From contig JAACJP010000046.1 of the NCBI GenBank assembly GCA_013368375.1, forward strand, positions 124,001 through 188,000: DNA of 64,000 nucleotides, read 5' to 3'. The stretch is from Tricholomella constricta (taxonomy: Eukaryota; Basidiomycota; Agaricomycetes; Agaricales; Lyophyllaceae). Of this stretch, positions 35,258-47,822 are shown piece by piece. Numbering within the stretch: position 1 is the first letter of the stretch; each line of letters starts with the position of its first letter. The notes beneath the pieces are model-generated. The model ran no database searches. It worked only from the letters and a program-made list of their open reading frames with translations, and was not told where the DNA came from. A program made the position numbers and the translations under genes.

Positions 35258-38200
35258 AGAGGAAGGTAGCGGAGAATGCCAAGAGCAGCCACGGAATGAA
35301 GCAGAGGCGTGGGCAGCGATGGATATTAGGCCTGTTTATATATGGCGCAAGGGATGTAGTTAACAAGCCGGACCGTGGATTGCTGTTGAGACAAAACGAG
35401 GCGCTGAGAAGCCAAGGTTATTATGAAGCGCTGCGAATTCTTCCCGAGGCGTTAGCGCTGGAACGGAAGGGGGTGGGGGTGCTATATGTAGTCAAGCTGA
35501 GGAAATAGATGGGGAGCCTTCTTGAACTGTTTGGGATTACTGAAAGGAGAATTCCGTCTATAGTGGCATATTATGGACGGAAAGATATCGCAATGGCTGA
35601 TTTGATGCTTTATAGAAACGGCAAACGAGCGATGCCGGCAATCCCGCTGCTGAAAGAGGGAAGACACGCGAGGATTGGCGTTTGCTCCTTATTAGTTGCT
35701 GTACAATTCAAATGCAGTTATCGCCCGATCTGCGGCTCTTTACAGGACGTCAGCACTGCAGCCCTAGTTTGCCAGACAGCTTATTCATTATTACGTATCT
35801 TGCAGCAATCCACAGGGCAAATCCGAGGACCACCGTCCATACACGCTTCAACCCAAATCAGCAGTCATAGTTTTTGAGATTGCCGCATGTGATGCATACC
35901 GTGGTTGTGTGCAGCCGTTGACCCTCAAACCCGAGACTTATTGACAGCCACCGCATCAATCTGTGAACCTAGTAGTTGCCCAATAATATGCTGAGAAATC
36001 CAATTCCGGATTTGCACTCATCAAGAATCGGCAAGCAAACAGGAAGGTACCGGAGCACAGAAAATAACTCCAAATAAAAAGCTTTCGACTCCGCGACGCC
36101 TGACCTTGTCCTTCAGGTCCGCGTGCCATGGGGATTTGCACTCCATCAACACGTCTTTTCCTTTTCAGAATATCTTCCCCAATCGAGGTTAGCTTGCTGC
36201 ATGAGAGCCCAAATCGCCATTCCCTTTTTAGGACAACTTCACACGTATCGGCAATACGCCGAGCGTTCACTTGTGTATCCAGCTACAAACATCGCGGATC
36301 CCATCTTTTGTTGAAACCCACAGTCCAACCACATGGTCATTCTTCGCCGCCCACTACGAAACCTTGAGCTTACGTCGGTTTTCTAGATGTTCCCCGCATC
36401 CTTCCAATTACCCAACTGCCGATCATGTCGCTGAACACGGTGTCAACCGGCCTTCAGTTCGTCTGCACAAGCCAGAAATGATTTTCAGCCATGAAAGATC
36501 TGCGTCAAGAGATGCTAGATAGCTCCCAACGAGAATGGTAATGCCCTTTATACCGCCCAGATGAATCCTCCGCGTTGTGATGTAAGCGCTCGAACGTCGA
36601 GACGTCAGAGAGACACCCAGACGAAGCTCTGCCTTGAAATAGGATTGGTGTGGCTCCCTGGACTGCGCGGAGGTGAGTGCTACTCCAAGCCTGTCCGCAG
36701 AGTCTACCTGTGGCGCGCGTTAACTCCGATGGCGGCCACAGGTCAAAAGAACGCAGCTTTGCGGCTTCACACCACTATCGTCCTTTCGATTGCCTCATAG
36801 CAGCATGACGTTGTTCTGTAGAATTTATTCAAAGGCACTGCGTGTATCTTGCCGCATGGGCTCATACATCTACGATTCACCATGCGTTACAAGACGTTAT
36901 CATCACACCGTCATTTGTGGAATAGTTTGCGAATCGGTTTAGGCAAGCTTGGGAATAGTACTCCAAGCCGTCGTAGAAATGACCGTGATGGTTCAATCGA
37001 CGGATTATTTGCCTTTTTCCTCCTTGGGTATAAAGTTGGACGGAAGCATTTACACTACAGCCTTAATGGAGAAGGAGAGTGCGAAAGGAAGAGCTCTTAA
37101 TCACGGTAATCAGACGAGGCCCCGAAGCTCCGGCAAAGACGAGTCGCATTAAGATTGTAGAAGCAGAATGTGCGAATAATACACAGGTTCAGCCAGTGTC
37201 CGTGCACTAGATGAGAGACCGGTGAGGAAATAATGTCTGTCCGACGTCGACGGCGACACTGCGAAGCTGGTCTCACAATAATAACGCGGAGCTTGATCGA
37301 CCGTGTTACCCATTGCGGGCACATGCTACATCCAAGGGTACAAAGCGATGGTTCCTCGATGATGTCGATGAGATCATCGCCGCCGGGCTCTGTGGAATGG
37401 CGCCCCGTTTAGTACCTCACCTTCCGGGCTGGATTTCTATACGACCCTAGGATCACCTTAGCTGACTCAATCTGGGATATTTCGTGGTAGATATCGGGAA
37501 AAGAGCTGCGGCCGACCTCGCAAGTAGCATCTCGTTCCGGGCTTCCCGCGAATCCCATGACTATTATCCTGAGAAATTTGGGCCGATGAGCATGCCTGAT
37601 CAAATACATGTGAGTGGATAATTGATAAGATCATTTTACCGTTGCGGAGGTGAGAAATTGAGCTTGGGAATACAGGTTTTTCGGGTTTGAAGGTGGCGAA
37701 GAGGGCGGGCGTGTACACGTTGTCATCGCTCCTGAATGCACACGACTGTTCCAGCGAAGTCGGAAGAGTAAGGAGTAAATCTATATATTTGACATGTTCG
37801 CGACAGAATCAACTACCCGATGCGACGAAGGGACTCTTTTTGGAATTACGAGTCTAACTTCGGCATGGAGGGCGGAAGGACGGATGGAGAAGGTATGCTG
37901 CGGGCAAGTATATCAAAAGATGACCATCAACAACCGGAAGGGAGAGACATCCTTTCACCCGGGTAGCAATGCTGCCTTGGTCGATTGGAATCGAAATCGT
38001 CCCATAAAGAAGACCCCGAAATCGGTTCAGGTAAGGTAGAAAGCCTGGACTAAATTTCTTTGGTCACATCTAGTGGTTAATGTGCCAGCGTACTGGATTG
38101 TGGATTTACCTCGGGATGCAGGGACTTACTCGAAAACTATTTCGAGGTGGATTCCGTCGGAATGCCGCAGACATATTCCTAGTAGGGTCATTCAAACGAG

Positions 38201-40541
38201 CCCAGATGTCCTCTTAAGCGAAAGACGATGCCCCTTTCGTTCAAGGCTCTCATCGACAAGCTTGAAGTATGTCCAGCTGGATTCAACAAGGGAAAGTCTT
38301 CGGCCGCTAGTCGGCGCTGTAACGCGAAAGATACGGAAGGCGATCCAGAAGTAGTTAGAATTAGAAGGAAAAATGGCTCTACAGATGATGAAGGCGATAC
38401 TATCATTGTGATGGGGGCGCGACAGGTCCACGCTTTCTGGAGAATGCGATTTGTTAGTAACCTCAGCCCAGAGAGAGCCCACAACCTGGATCTCAATTCA
38501 AGAGGCATGGTGGAAAGCTAGACGAGTTTGCGCAATCAAGAAGAAGACAACTGCGAGAGATGAGGCGGTGTCCAGTGAGATGGACTAAAAAATCATGAAC
38601 ATAACTCAGAAATGCCTGGTACAAGATGTACATCGGCGGTATTGTTGTTCGGGTGCTGTGGACTGCCATTAGTCGAAGACAAAGCGACTCGGAGTTAGGA
38701 TAAATCCCACAGTTCAGCGTCAAGTCGAGCCGAGACGTTGGTGGAGTTGACACAAGTTCGAAGTGCCTTGTGTCCAGAGATTAGATTAGATCGGATATCG
38801 GTGTTTGCCACCCGGAGTTTCAATGAATGAGGTTTTCACTGTCAGCGATTCTGTCATGATATAATGAACACATAATTAAATTCTTCGTTCTAGCCCTGTC
38901 TTTGAGCTCTTTTGGGACCGGAGGCGAGTATCGTGGGTTCAGTAAAGATTCTAATCGGGGATCAGGGAGCCTTGTGACCAGAATACGAGACCAATCTTTG
39001 CTCGTTATGGTGTGCTAAAAAAGAAACATCAGCGCATAGCAGATGAGTTTTCAAGGAACGAAGGATTTCCTTCATAAGCTCCCGGCATGCTCACTATTTG
39101 GACGCCATCGACAATGCTGAAGGGGGATCATGAGTGAGTAGTTGCTTTTCCTTCACATGTACGCATTGACACAGATATGGCTGTCTGTTCTGGGATGCAG
39201 CTATTCAACAAGTCGACTCATCTCTTTTGACATTACAACCACGTACATACTTCCCTTCGTTTGACATGCTGTGCGCTTACACTACCGGGTTCACCCGGCG
39301 ACACTCATGACGAGCTGCACGTCAACTCGTGTGACGAAGTTCATTGCCTAGTGGCTTCCTAGGCCAAGGCGCATTCTGCAGGATTTGTGGCGACACGTGT
39401 GTTCTTTGATTTGCCTTCTTGCTTGAATTGCAGTACTTCTCCATTATTTGGAGACAATTAATGAGCCTAGCTCGGTAACGAGAGTGACGGCATTTGAATC
39501 TCAGGCGTGCGTTTTCTGCATTTCCCATGTTATCTCTCGCCTGTATCTGCCGACAAGGCTACCTCGGCAGAGTGTTTCTCATCCGACACTAGGGTCTTGT
39601 CATCAGGTAAGGACTCCTTGCGCATCGGCGCCCACAAACTCGGCGGAATCTTGTTTTTCCTTCCCTTCACGTGCACATGGTTCCATGCGGCGCTATTACG
39701 ACTGGTATTATTCATCGCCTCAGATTAGTGGGCGCAGGTCACGTTTAACTTGACTTTCTGACCAGTTTCGATGGTGGCGCGCCTTCCACCAGTCGATCAC
39801 ATACAGGACGTCGTGGTCGCATGATCGTCGATGCGCTTGCACATGGTTCGCGCGCGGAGGCGTTTTCTCTCGCACATTGACAGGTTCCCCCGAAACACAA
39901 GTCTCCCTTCATTTTGAACATCATCATTTGATCAAAACCTAGAGCTGATTCCTCTTTGATTCCAGAGAGGCCTTTCGAGGACGAAATTTGGCCCGGTTCA
40001 TTAAAAATCAATGAAAGAGACAACTAGGACTCTGCAGGTTGACGTGAGAGGCGTACACACGTTGCAGGCACCCATATGTGCACCGCCATCGAACTGGACA
40101 ACTATTTTTGTGGCTTCATGATCACTTTCTCACAAGCGTTCTTCGGGTCCGGAACTTGCAGGGTGCTTGACGATCAGTCTATCATTTGTTGATGATTCTG
40201 CTCGTTGTTGTCGTATGCAAACTTGCTAGTAGGTTCTCATCTTGCATTGCAATCCTTCAAGTGTAGGTGGTAGTCACGGTGCTAATCTTTCGGGCTTAAC
40301 GGTAATTGCCGCGCAGATTGGATCAGATCAAAAGGGCGCATCGACGTTGCCCAGTGATATGTGCATAACGGTATTTATGTATCGAACTATGGCGGCTCCG
40401 ACTCGTACATTGACCCACCTTGCCCATCGCATCCGGGTTTAACAGGCGATTATGCAATCAGTTGACTAAATCGCAATTTCTCACTCAGCTGCTCTACAAT
40501 TTGCGTTACATCACTCACGACGACTTCGAAACTCGACCTTC
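35258..40541. other. Large gene-poor region
   Basis: Over 5 kb with only short frames on both strands and no domain recognised. A protein-like fragment reading PAYWIVDLPRDAGTYSK lies near 38088-38138, and another around 39757-40020 has many small interruptions. Both look decayed. No inverted repeats or transposase remnants were recognised by eye. Confidence 0.45.
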
Positions 40542-41747
40542 ATGTCTCCTCAGCTCGTCTGGCTTATCAGTGATATCACTGGCAATCGCGAGTTACAGTC
40601 CATTGTTATTCTTGCGTTGGTGAAACTGATTCACGACATGTGGGACAGGTTTGGGACATTATCTCACCCTTGTGCTCTGAAACGCGGCGACAGCTCGCGC
40701 TCGATCACTGGCAAAGTTAGAGGATCTGAAGGCCCAAGGTGCTGACATGCTCGAGTTTGATGTAACTTCTCCTTTGGAAAAGCTGCATGAAATTGCCAAG
40801 CAAGCTATCGCAATGCATGGGAGAGTTGATGTACTTGTCAACAACGCAGGTTCGTGTATCTATTCTTGTCCAATGCCAGACCCTTGCCTTCTGCGTGCAA
40901 TCTTAGGATAATTTGAGTCGGGGCCATCGAAGAGAATACGTATGTTGCGCATTCCAGGTCTCTGCTGCAGAGCACTTACGCTGCCTCAGGCCAGAGGAAT
41001 CTTTTGATCAGTTCAAGTGAGTAAACTTCGCAGGTAACCTTCCCTTTGATGTGGAGCTGTTTTTTTTATTAGTACAAATGTGTTTGGCGCACTCAATGTT
41101 TCTCCAGCATTCTTGCCTTACATGCGTGAACGAAAAAGCCATCGTTTTCTTTGGCTCACTTGGGGGCTGGAGGTAAGAACTCCTTACACCGATTTATGCC
41201 AAAATTGACGCCCAATAGATCAGTCCCAAATGCTGGTCTTTACGCAGCAACAAAATTTGCTTTACGTGGTCAGCCCACTTTCAGCTCTCGCAGTTTCTGA
41301 TACTCACGCACGACATTCAATCAGGTATATCCCTGAGCCTCCATGATGAGATTTCTCCGCTAGGCCTGCGCAGCATCTGCCTAGAACTTGGCTATTTTCG
41401 CATCTCTTTCTTAGCTGCGGATCATCGCTGACCTCAAGTTTCGCGCATCCCTGATTATCAAGCTATGACTGACCCAAGCCAATGCAGCTTTGGAGAGTAT
41501 GGCAATCCAATTCATTCTGCGGAACAGCTTGATTGATGATAGTTCCTTCCCAGCGTACAACGGAAAGCAACCGGGTGACCCACGTAAGGGGGTTGAGCCC
41601 ATTGTCGACGTGCTTCGCGGAGAAGGTGCTGCGGCCGGAAAATCCATCCCCACTGTCTTGAACCTCGGAAGCGACTGCTACAACGTCGTTAAGACCGAGT
41701 CCGAGAACACACTATTGCGCCTGAGGAACGGAAAGAGGCCACAATGA
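40542..41747 (+). pseudogene. Short-chain dehydrogenase/reductase pseudogene
   Basis: The segments follow a classical SDR in order. The N-terminus begins MSPQLVWLISDITGN, where the family's TGxxxGxG cofactor loop is destroyed. A disrupted stretch leads into LAKLEDLKAQGADMLEFDVTSP and HGRVDVLVNNAG (ending about 40851). Then come NTNVFGALNVSPAFLPYMRERK, a one-base frameshift near 41140, IVFFGSLGGWR, SVPNAGLYAATKFALRG (active-site Tyr and Lys), SLHDEISPLGLRSICLELGYFR, and a long C-terminal tail ending NGKRPQ at 41747. The tail YNGKQPGDPRKGVEPIVDVLRGEG is well kept. The lost glycine motif and the frameshift indicate a non-functional copy. Confidence 0.75.
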
Positions 41748-42219
41748 GCACCGACTTTGTTTAGGAGCTCCACTGTTCGCTACGGCTCAGTGTTATGACG
41801 TTCAGTTCCTCGTCGATGACCCATCGGCCTCAACATGTAGTCTGTGTCATCGTTCTCAAGCTTGTGTCATCGTCAAGTTTATCCTCAATGCTCTAGACCT
41901 GATCAATAACGCATTGCAGACTCTCAGTGATTATGCTGTGCGCCATAAGCGCTAAAGCTGATTGGGACCTTAGTCATGAGGTATAGTTTATTAAGAAAGC
42001 AGGCATTCTCGAAGGTTCGGACCAATGAGCGTGGTCATTGTACATAGTAAACGGGCCTCGGGAGTGTCTATTTACATTTGACACTGCCCTGTCCCCATCT
42101 TCCAGCGTCTTCCAGCGTCTTCTTCGGGCGAGGTAAGTTTATCAAGATTTGCATTCATAATCACTGCCGCTCAGTTCCAACATGACTTAAGCTCGACTTC
42201 AACCTTTCCGATCTTCAAA
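41748..42219. other. Intergenic, no gene seen
   Basis: No open frame of note. A short direct repeat TCTTCCAGCG occurs at about 42100-42122. Confidence 0.45.
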
Positions 42220-44014
42220 ATGTCAACCCACTCCTCACTCATTTTCAGCCCAGCGACGAGTCTTCGACCCGACCAAACTGAGGAAGTCCTGGCGGCGGTC
42301 CGTGAATTGAATTATGGCCCTCAAACATGGACCCATAACTCGGTTGAGGTATGTTTATCCTTACGGGTTCATCCCCGAATATAGTGACATCACCGATTCA
42401 GACACCGATAACGCTTGTGTCAATGATGGAGCGCGATATTACTGAAGCCAACCTCGGCAGTCAGCCGGAAGATATAAGGATTGGGTACCGTGCTTGTTTG
42501 CAAATATAAAATACATCTGACCGTCGTCTCTGCGCCCTTATCAAGTTCCAACAGTCTCTTCCATTCTGCAAGTTCCTTAACTACTAGGACGTTGTAGGTG
42601 GCCATTGCTTCTCCATATATCTCGTTTAATTCACCCAAAATTCAGTCTTGTCGTCCGCAACGTCGAAGAACTGACCCGAGGATTACATGGTTGGATATAC
42701 CCTGTGACTTGTTTCGCTTAATGACCTTTCTACTCAAGTCCACCCCTCGGCCTCAACCTCCGTTATCCTCGTATACGCCTCAAATCGCGGATGCTTGAGA
42801 AACAGAACGCGACTCGCATACCCCCCCAACTTTCACCGTCGCCTCTGTATTGAGCCACCGCCCGCCATCCCAGTAGCCGACGAAGAAGCTTCATGGACAA
42901 CAAACTTTTTCGCTTTCGTAGCTCGAACATGTAAGAAGGCCCTGGCATGTCTACGGCATTACTTCAGAAGGACATCTCTTGACCTTCCATTTCCAGTCTC
43001 GGGGAGGACTCGTCCCCGGGAATCAACAAGGCCTGTCCATGTTCTCACAGTTCTAGTCACCGCCGTCGCCCATCACGTTTACGCTCTTGCTCTTCTCTAC
43101 GCACCGTCTCGATATGCTGCGAGATCACGGCGCTTCCTTTGCCTGGACAGCAGAGAAACATCCTCGTTTACTTCAGATGTCTCCCCAAGGAGCGTCTCCC
43201 GGCGTTCTAGTGACAGTAACATAAGAGTGGGCCATCCTATCGATGGCGCTGTCGATTCGGATCGTATGAATCCTCCTCAAGAGAATCCCGCAGCATGTCC
43301 TGATCCGCCGTTGGACTGTGTTGGAAGAATATGGGACCAGTTCCTGATGATTTTATTCGGCGAATGGAAAATGATACAATACATGGCTGCCTTACTGATA
43401 CCGTGAGCGCATCCATTTCACTGTTCCGTGATATACGAAGTTGACATCTAAATACCAAGGGCCATCCTTACGATATTTCAGATTCCAGATGCAGGGAGCG
43501 ACCCTGTCACCCGCGTTCCTTGCCTCCTTTCCTTAATCTGTTCTGTCATATCTCTGGTCCACAGCTGCACCTTCGTTACTCACATGCACAATCTCCAAAA
43601 TTCCAAGATTGCTAAACTCTGGGAACGGGTGAGCCTTTCCTTACCTCAGAGGCATCCTTGTTTCTCACATCTAGTGTAGGAGGTAAGGTCCTCTGCGACT
43701 TGTCCATGGTGGAATATCTCCATATTTCTCGCTCTTCCCTCAGTATGGGTATCATGGTATGCGAATCACCCTTCAACCTACCACAGACGGCTGAACTGCT
43801 TGGCAGGTCCGCGATATCCCTCCTCGTCTCGTTTTTATGCATCCTCTGGCGTGCTTCTGCAGGCGCTGCGGTGGATGCTCCTGACGGGAACGTCCATTCC
43901 TCGTTCACCAGTCAGCATGCCGCAACGGCCTTAACGTCAGTTGTGGCACTCGGGCTTCTGTCTTTCTATCTCGTTACGAAAACATTTGCGAGATTTGAAG
44001 TCGATGTTCCATAA
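42220..44014 (+). CDS. Multi-pass membrane protein, fungal family of unknown function (5' part uncertain)
   Basis: The last four exons are well supported by phase: the one ending at 43402, then 43460-43628, 43680-43756 and 43807-44014. They encode hydrophobic segments around MIQYMAALLIPAILTIFQIP, LLSLICSVISLVHSC, NISIFLALPSVWVSW, AISLLVSFLCILW and ALTSVVALGLLSFYLV, so at least four membrane spans. Two upstream exons, 42220-42348 and 42402-42484, read well (RELNYGPQTWTHNSVE, then TPITLVSMMERDITEANLGSQPEDIRIG). The link between 42484 and the 42795-43402 frame could not be made cleanly. An in-frame TAA occurs at about 42506-42508 if no intron is assumed. Function unknown; the layout is recurrent in Agaricomycetes in my recollection. 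It may be partly degenerate. Confidence 0.55.
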
Positions 44015-44476
44015 TTGATTGGCCCTGAGTTGACCTATGGGTGCGTATTGCCTTGTTTTGAATCTAAGGCTCTCCTTTCGCTATTTGCTTCTCGGTCTTC
44101 CTATCCAGTACAGTGTATATTATCGGTCACTTTATCAGCTGTGCACAGCGTACGTGTCATAGATTGTTCAACTACTGGTCGTCCTATACAATGACTCTCA
44201 GAGATATCCCCTTATTATCACTTCTGTCTGCTGGAGCCAGATTTTGATTTTATAGAGTAGTAGTACGCTGGGTATCATTTGTATTATACATATATGTAAG
44301 TAATGGGAACATGTTGTGAACTCTCCACTGCGGTTGGAAAAAAGGTATCGAGTGCGGGATACGCAGGATATTAGTTTGTCTGAGCGCTTTCTTACTATTA
44401 GTCCAAGAATAACCAACGTTCCATCGTCCCTCTAAATCCGCGACTGATTTACGATCACATTCGACTGATTTCACGC
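44015..44476. other. Intergenic, no gene seen
   Basis: Convergent 3' flanks of the membrane-protein gene (plus) and the MYND gene (minus). Short frames only. Confidence 0.5.
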
Positions 44477-45404
44477 TCACATTCTGCCAAGCATCTTGTC
44501 GACTTCAATGGGGCTCATCTGCTCCACGGCGAAAATCAAGGCTTGGTCCCACCCACCGGCAAGTTTGGCACTTGTATCCTTGTTCATCGTCCGCCATTTC
44601 TCGACACCGAGGTCGTTCCATTGGAAGAGGCGCAACCGCCTGGGATCCCCGCGATTGTTTTGTAAGACTACAACAAAACGAAGACGCGTGAAGTCTGTCG
44701 GGTCGATGGTCATTTTGAGGTCGGGATGCGAGGCCTGAATGTCAGCGGTGCGGACTACGGAAGCGTCGATGACCTTTGAAAAATCTAGTAAGATTTGAGC
44801 CGTTAGGTACTGATGAAATCCTATCCTCACGGAGTATTGTTTAGCGGGGTCGTCCTGGAAATCACGGGGCTGGACGATAAGGAACATGCTATGTACATTG
44901 TGGTCAATGGCGTACTTGAAGTTAAGAAAGGCACCAGTCACCAATGCGTCATTATTCTATCATTTGGGTGATTTGCCAGATCCAGGCAAATCGTTCCCCA
45001 GATTTGGAAACAGAGCCGCCAAAGCTGCAACCAGCGGGAAAGAAGACGATCGACTTCGAGTTCGACCCACGCCGGACTATATTTCTTTGGGTTTTCGATT
45101 TTTCCGACCAATTTTTCAGGGTCCGTGGAAGATGCGAGCGAGGGGTGGATTTTGCAACTTTGCTTGTGGCTGGCTTTCCACGAAAGTGTCTGGCAATCTT
45201 TGGACTGGGGTCGCGGGAGGTGAGAAGAGATGGCGAGAAGTCCTCGTAGATACTCACGCAGTATGTTACGAGACTGGGAAGAGACAAATTGGTTAGTTAT
45301 AAGCGGCACGGGTGAAAGACAGTGCTGACTTACCGGCATCGTGAACAACGCTTCATCTGATCGTTTGGGAATTTCTTATTGCAGTAGTAGCAAGTGACCG
45401 CCAT
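44477..45404 (-). CDS. Small MYND-type zinc-finger protein
   Basis: There are four exons: 45404-45334, 45273-45258 (16 nt), 45204-44942 and 44888-44477. They give 253 residues. The MYND finger is at the very N-terminus and is split over three exons: C-YY-C, CSR-C, YC, SKDC, then WKASHKQSC. All eight ligand positions appear present. The rest includes LANHPNDRIMTHC and a mixed alpha/beta C-terminal part without a known catalytic motif. Agaricomycete genomes hold many such N-terminal MYND proteins. It is likely a protein-protein adaptor; the partner is unknown. Confidence 0.8.
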
Positions 45405-45668
45405 ATTGAAACAGAGACGTAGAATCTGCTTTGTACGTCGTAAAACCAGAAGAAATTGAGGTGTTGTCGCGTTGTTGACTCGCCTCGTGGTGAGAAAGGA
45501 ATTTTAAGGCATCACGTGAAGTACTTCACGCTACAAACGCGTCGCGTTTTGGTCGCGTCCACGCAAACTCACATCTAAAAATCAGACCGCTAGCCCAAGA
45601 AATGAATGTTTACAACAAGGCTTAAGATACTAATCGAACGGGAATACATATATACAACAAGACATAAG

Positions 45669-46529
45669 CTAAAAGACGTCATTATTGTTTAAAAAAGCCG
45701 CAAACTTATCCCGGCGAACACCAACATCATCAGTTCCGACTATCCCGAAATCGTCGTTGTAGAAAACCATGAGTTCGCTGATGTTAAGGTTTGTCAAGGT
45801 CGTCGGGCGGGAGCAAACAATGGCCGGAAGCTCCCCGATCGCAGGAGTAATCGGTGGGTCTTGGATGACTGTAGTTGGCAAGAGGGCACGAGCGAGCTCT
45901 ATCCCGGTTCCAAATTTCTGGGAAAACACATGAAGATGCCAGATTGAATAAGAACTCAACAGAGCAGAGTCAACGCTGTTTACCCATTTTTTGAGCGGGA
46001 CATAGTCGTTCCCGCGGCCTGCCTTCTGGTTCCTGAGGACGCGGCGCGTGTTTTCTGCCAGCGCGCTCACTTCTGCAAGATTGAATTGCATCGCATCGAC
46101 CTTTGTAGAAAGTGTGTTGACCGTTGTCGTAAGATTGTTGACCGTTGTCGAAAGATTGTCAACCTTACGAGCAAGATCCTGCAGCCAGAGCGGGGCAGCG
46201 GGGCTCTGAGTTTGGTAGGACAGAACGAGTTCCGTTTCGTACACCCTCGCCGATCCGATCTCGTCGACAGTAGCCGCATTTGGATGGGCGGAGCCTAGTT
46301 CGAAGTCAGTACATGATCAATTAATGCTCAGATTGCACGAAAGCTGACCACGAGATTTCTCCAAGCGCCTTCGGTAGTCTAGGGCATGGGTTATGTCTGC
46401 AAGGGTGGCGGGCATCTGGGGGTTGGGAGGGAGAGATACACCTGCGGCGTTGCTGGGGGGTTGTGAGGGGTTGGCAGGGGCAGGTGCTGCTGTGTGTACG
46501 GGTGCGGCGTTGCTGAATTGTTGGGCCAT
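45669..46529 (-). CDS. Mug135-like family protein
   Basis: There are two exons, 46529-46349 and 46294-45669, with a 54 bp intron in phase 1; the product is 268 residues from a true ATG. The N-terminus is Ala/Pro/Asn-rich. Residues about 95-130 form a Leu/Val/Asn heptad helix (LARKVDNLSTTVNNL...) typical of a short trimeric or dimeric coiled coil. The C-terminal half (GELPAIVCSRPTTLTNLNISELMVFYNDDFG...RRDKFAAFL) resembles the C-terminal domain of the Mug135-like family common in mushrooms. Function unknown. Assignment is from overall layout. Confidence 0.6.
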
Positions 46530-47354
46530 GATGCTTGCAAGTGGCCACGGAATCGGTATTATCGTTGGAAGTCTTAAGTGTTGACCTCACCGATATTTAG
46601 ATACCGGTAATTTACCGGCGATCTACATCATGCACTCGCTAACGACGAATACTTTTCCCAAACTTTTCCTTATAATTTACTTACTTGAATCGGTTCAATA
46701 CTACTTCATCGGCATCGCGCCCAGACACTTGACACGATGTCGACACCCTCAAAAACTTCACCTACAGGTCCCTCTTTATTTTATCCGACTCGATTACCTA
46801 TTGCTTTTTTTCTGGATCCATATTATTATCGACCTGCGGGCTTTGCCCATGTCGGTCGTTACGAACTAGTACACTATAAAAGGGGGGGGCCTTGCCCCCT
46901 CCCCCGCCCCCCTGCTTATATTTAGGAGTAGTATCGAGCAGAGCAATTTGTATCTACTCCTCAGAAAAATTCAACCACTTATACCAGTTAATGAAGTGAC
47001 TTCTAAAGCCTTTTAATTTCCCGTGTGATTACATTGCAATACTGTCACATTTGCTTCACAGTTTTGATAGTCGTTTAATCGCCGCGCCGCGTACAAATAC
47101 CGAGGTAAGGTCTTTATTTGCTTTCTATTCGTTCTTTTACTTACAAGGTAATAGTCTATAACTAAAGGTGAATACTGGTGAATACCAGCTGTTTGACTGC
47201 CGCTCCGCGTACTTCTACAAACACCTATAACTACAGATATTGTAACGGAGAAGCCAAACTCATTACAAGAAAAGTGAATCCGTTACCCTTCCTTCCAAAT
47301 GGTTCTAAGTAATAATCCTCCTGTCCTTGCAATCCTTCGCATGTCCTTGCTATA
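46530..47354. other. Intergenic, left flank of the transposon
   Basis: AT-rich with no gene. A TATA-like ACTATAAAA followed by a G run lies near 46872-46890, but nothing coding follows it before the transposon. The last two bases, TA at 47353-47354, are the left target-site duplication. Confidence 0.5.
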
Positions 47355-47381
47355 CAGTCATTAAGCGGTCAGTGGGACACC
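47355..47381 (+). repeat. Left terminal inverted repeat
   Basis: Twenty-seven bases identical to the reverse complement of 57415-57441. The inner part TCAGTGGGACA (47369-47379) recurs directly at 47387-47397, so it may be a transposase-binding site present twice. Confidence 0.93.
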
Positions 47382-47822
47382 ATCACTCAGTGGGACAGTA
47401 GGTAATTTTGGGAGATCGGCTTCATCCCTGAGCTTAAAACTTTCCACATATAATTATATGTACCTATTGCATATTTCTCTACCTTGAGAAAGTTATTCTG
47501 TAACAATTGCAAGCACAGGAAACTGATCTGTGGTCAATTTGAATGTATTCAGCTTGTATTATCATATTTAAGAAAGCTTGTCTTGGAATTCAAGCTGGAA
47601 AATCATGTATATAGATATACCAATACAGCCAAGCATTGTTTTCACCGAAGAATATCTTTGAAGCTCTCAGATCGCAAGTCGACGAGGAGGAGGGCAACTG
47701 GATAAAGGTGGCGTGTCACATCACGCATTACCATATTGGGACATTGCCCCTGGTCAATCGTGTCTCCTGAATTAAAGTCTTTTATTCGTTAGTCTATCTC
47801 TCCTGCCACGTAGCTAAACAGC

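Noticed and set aside
36000..39750. Short frames as small genes
   Set aside because: None shows a domain, a signal peptide with supporting structure, or consistent splicing.
46860..46925. TATA box plus G run as a promoter
   Set aside because: No coding sequence follows before the transposon, and the nearest gene is on the other strand.
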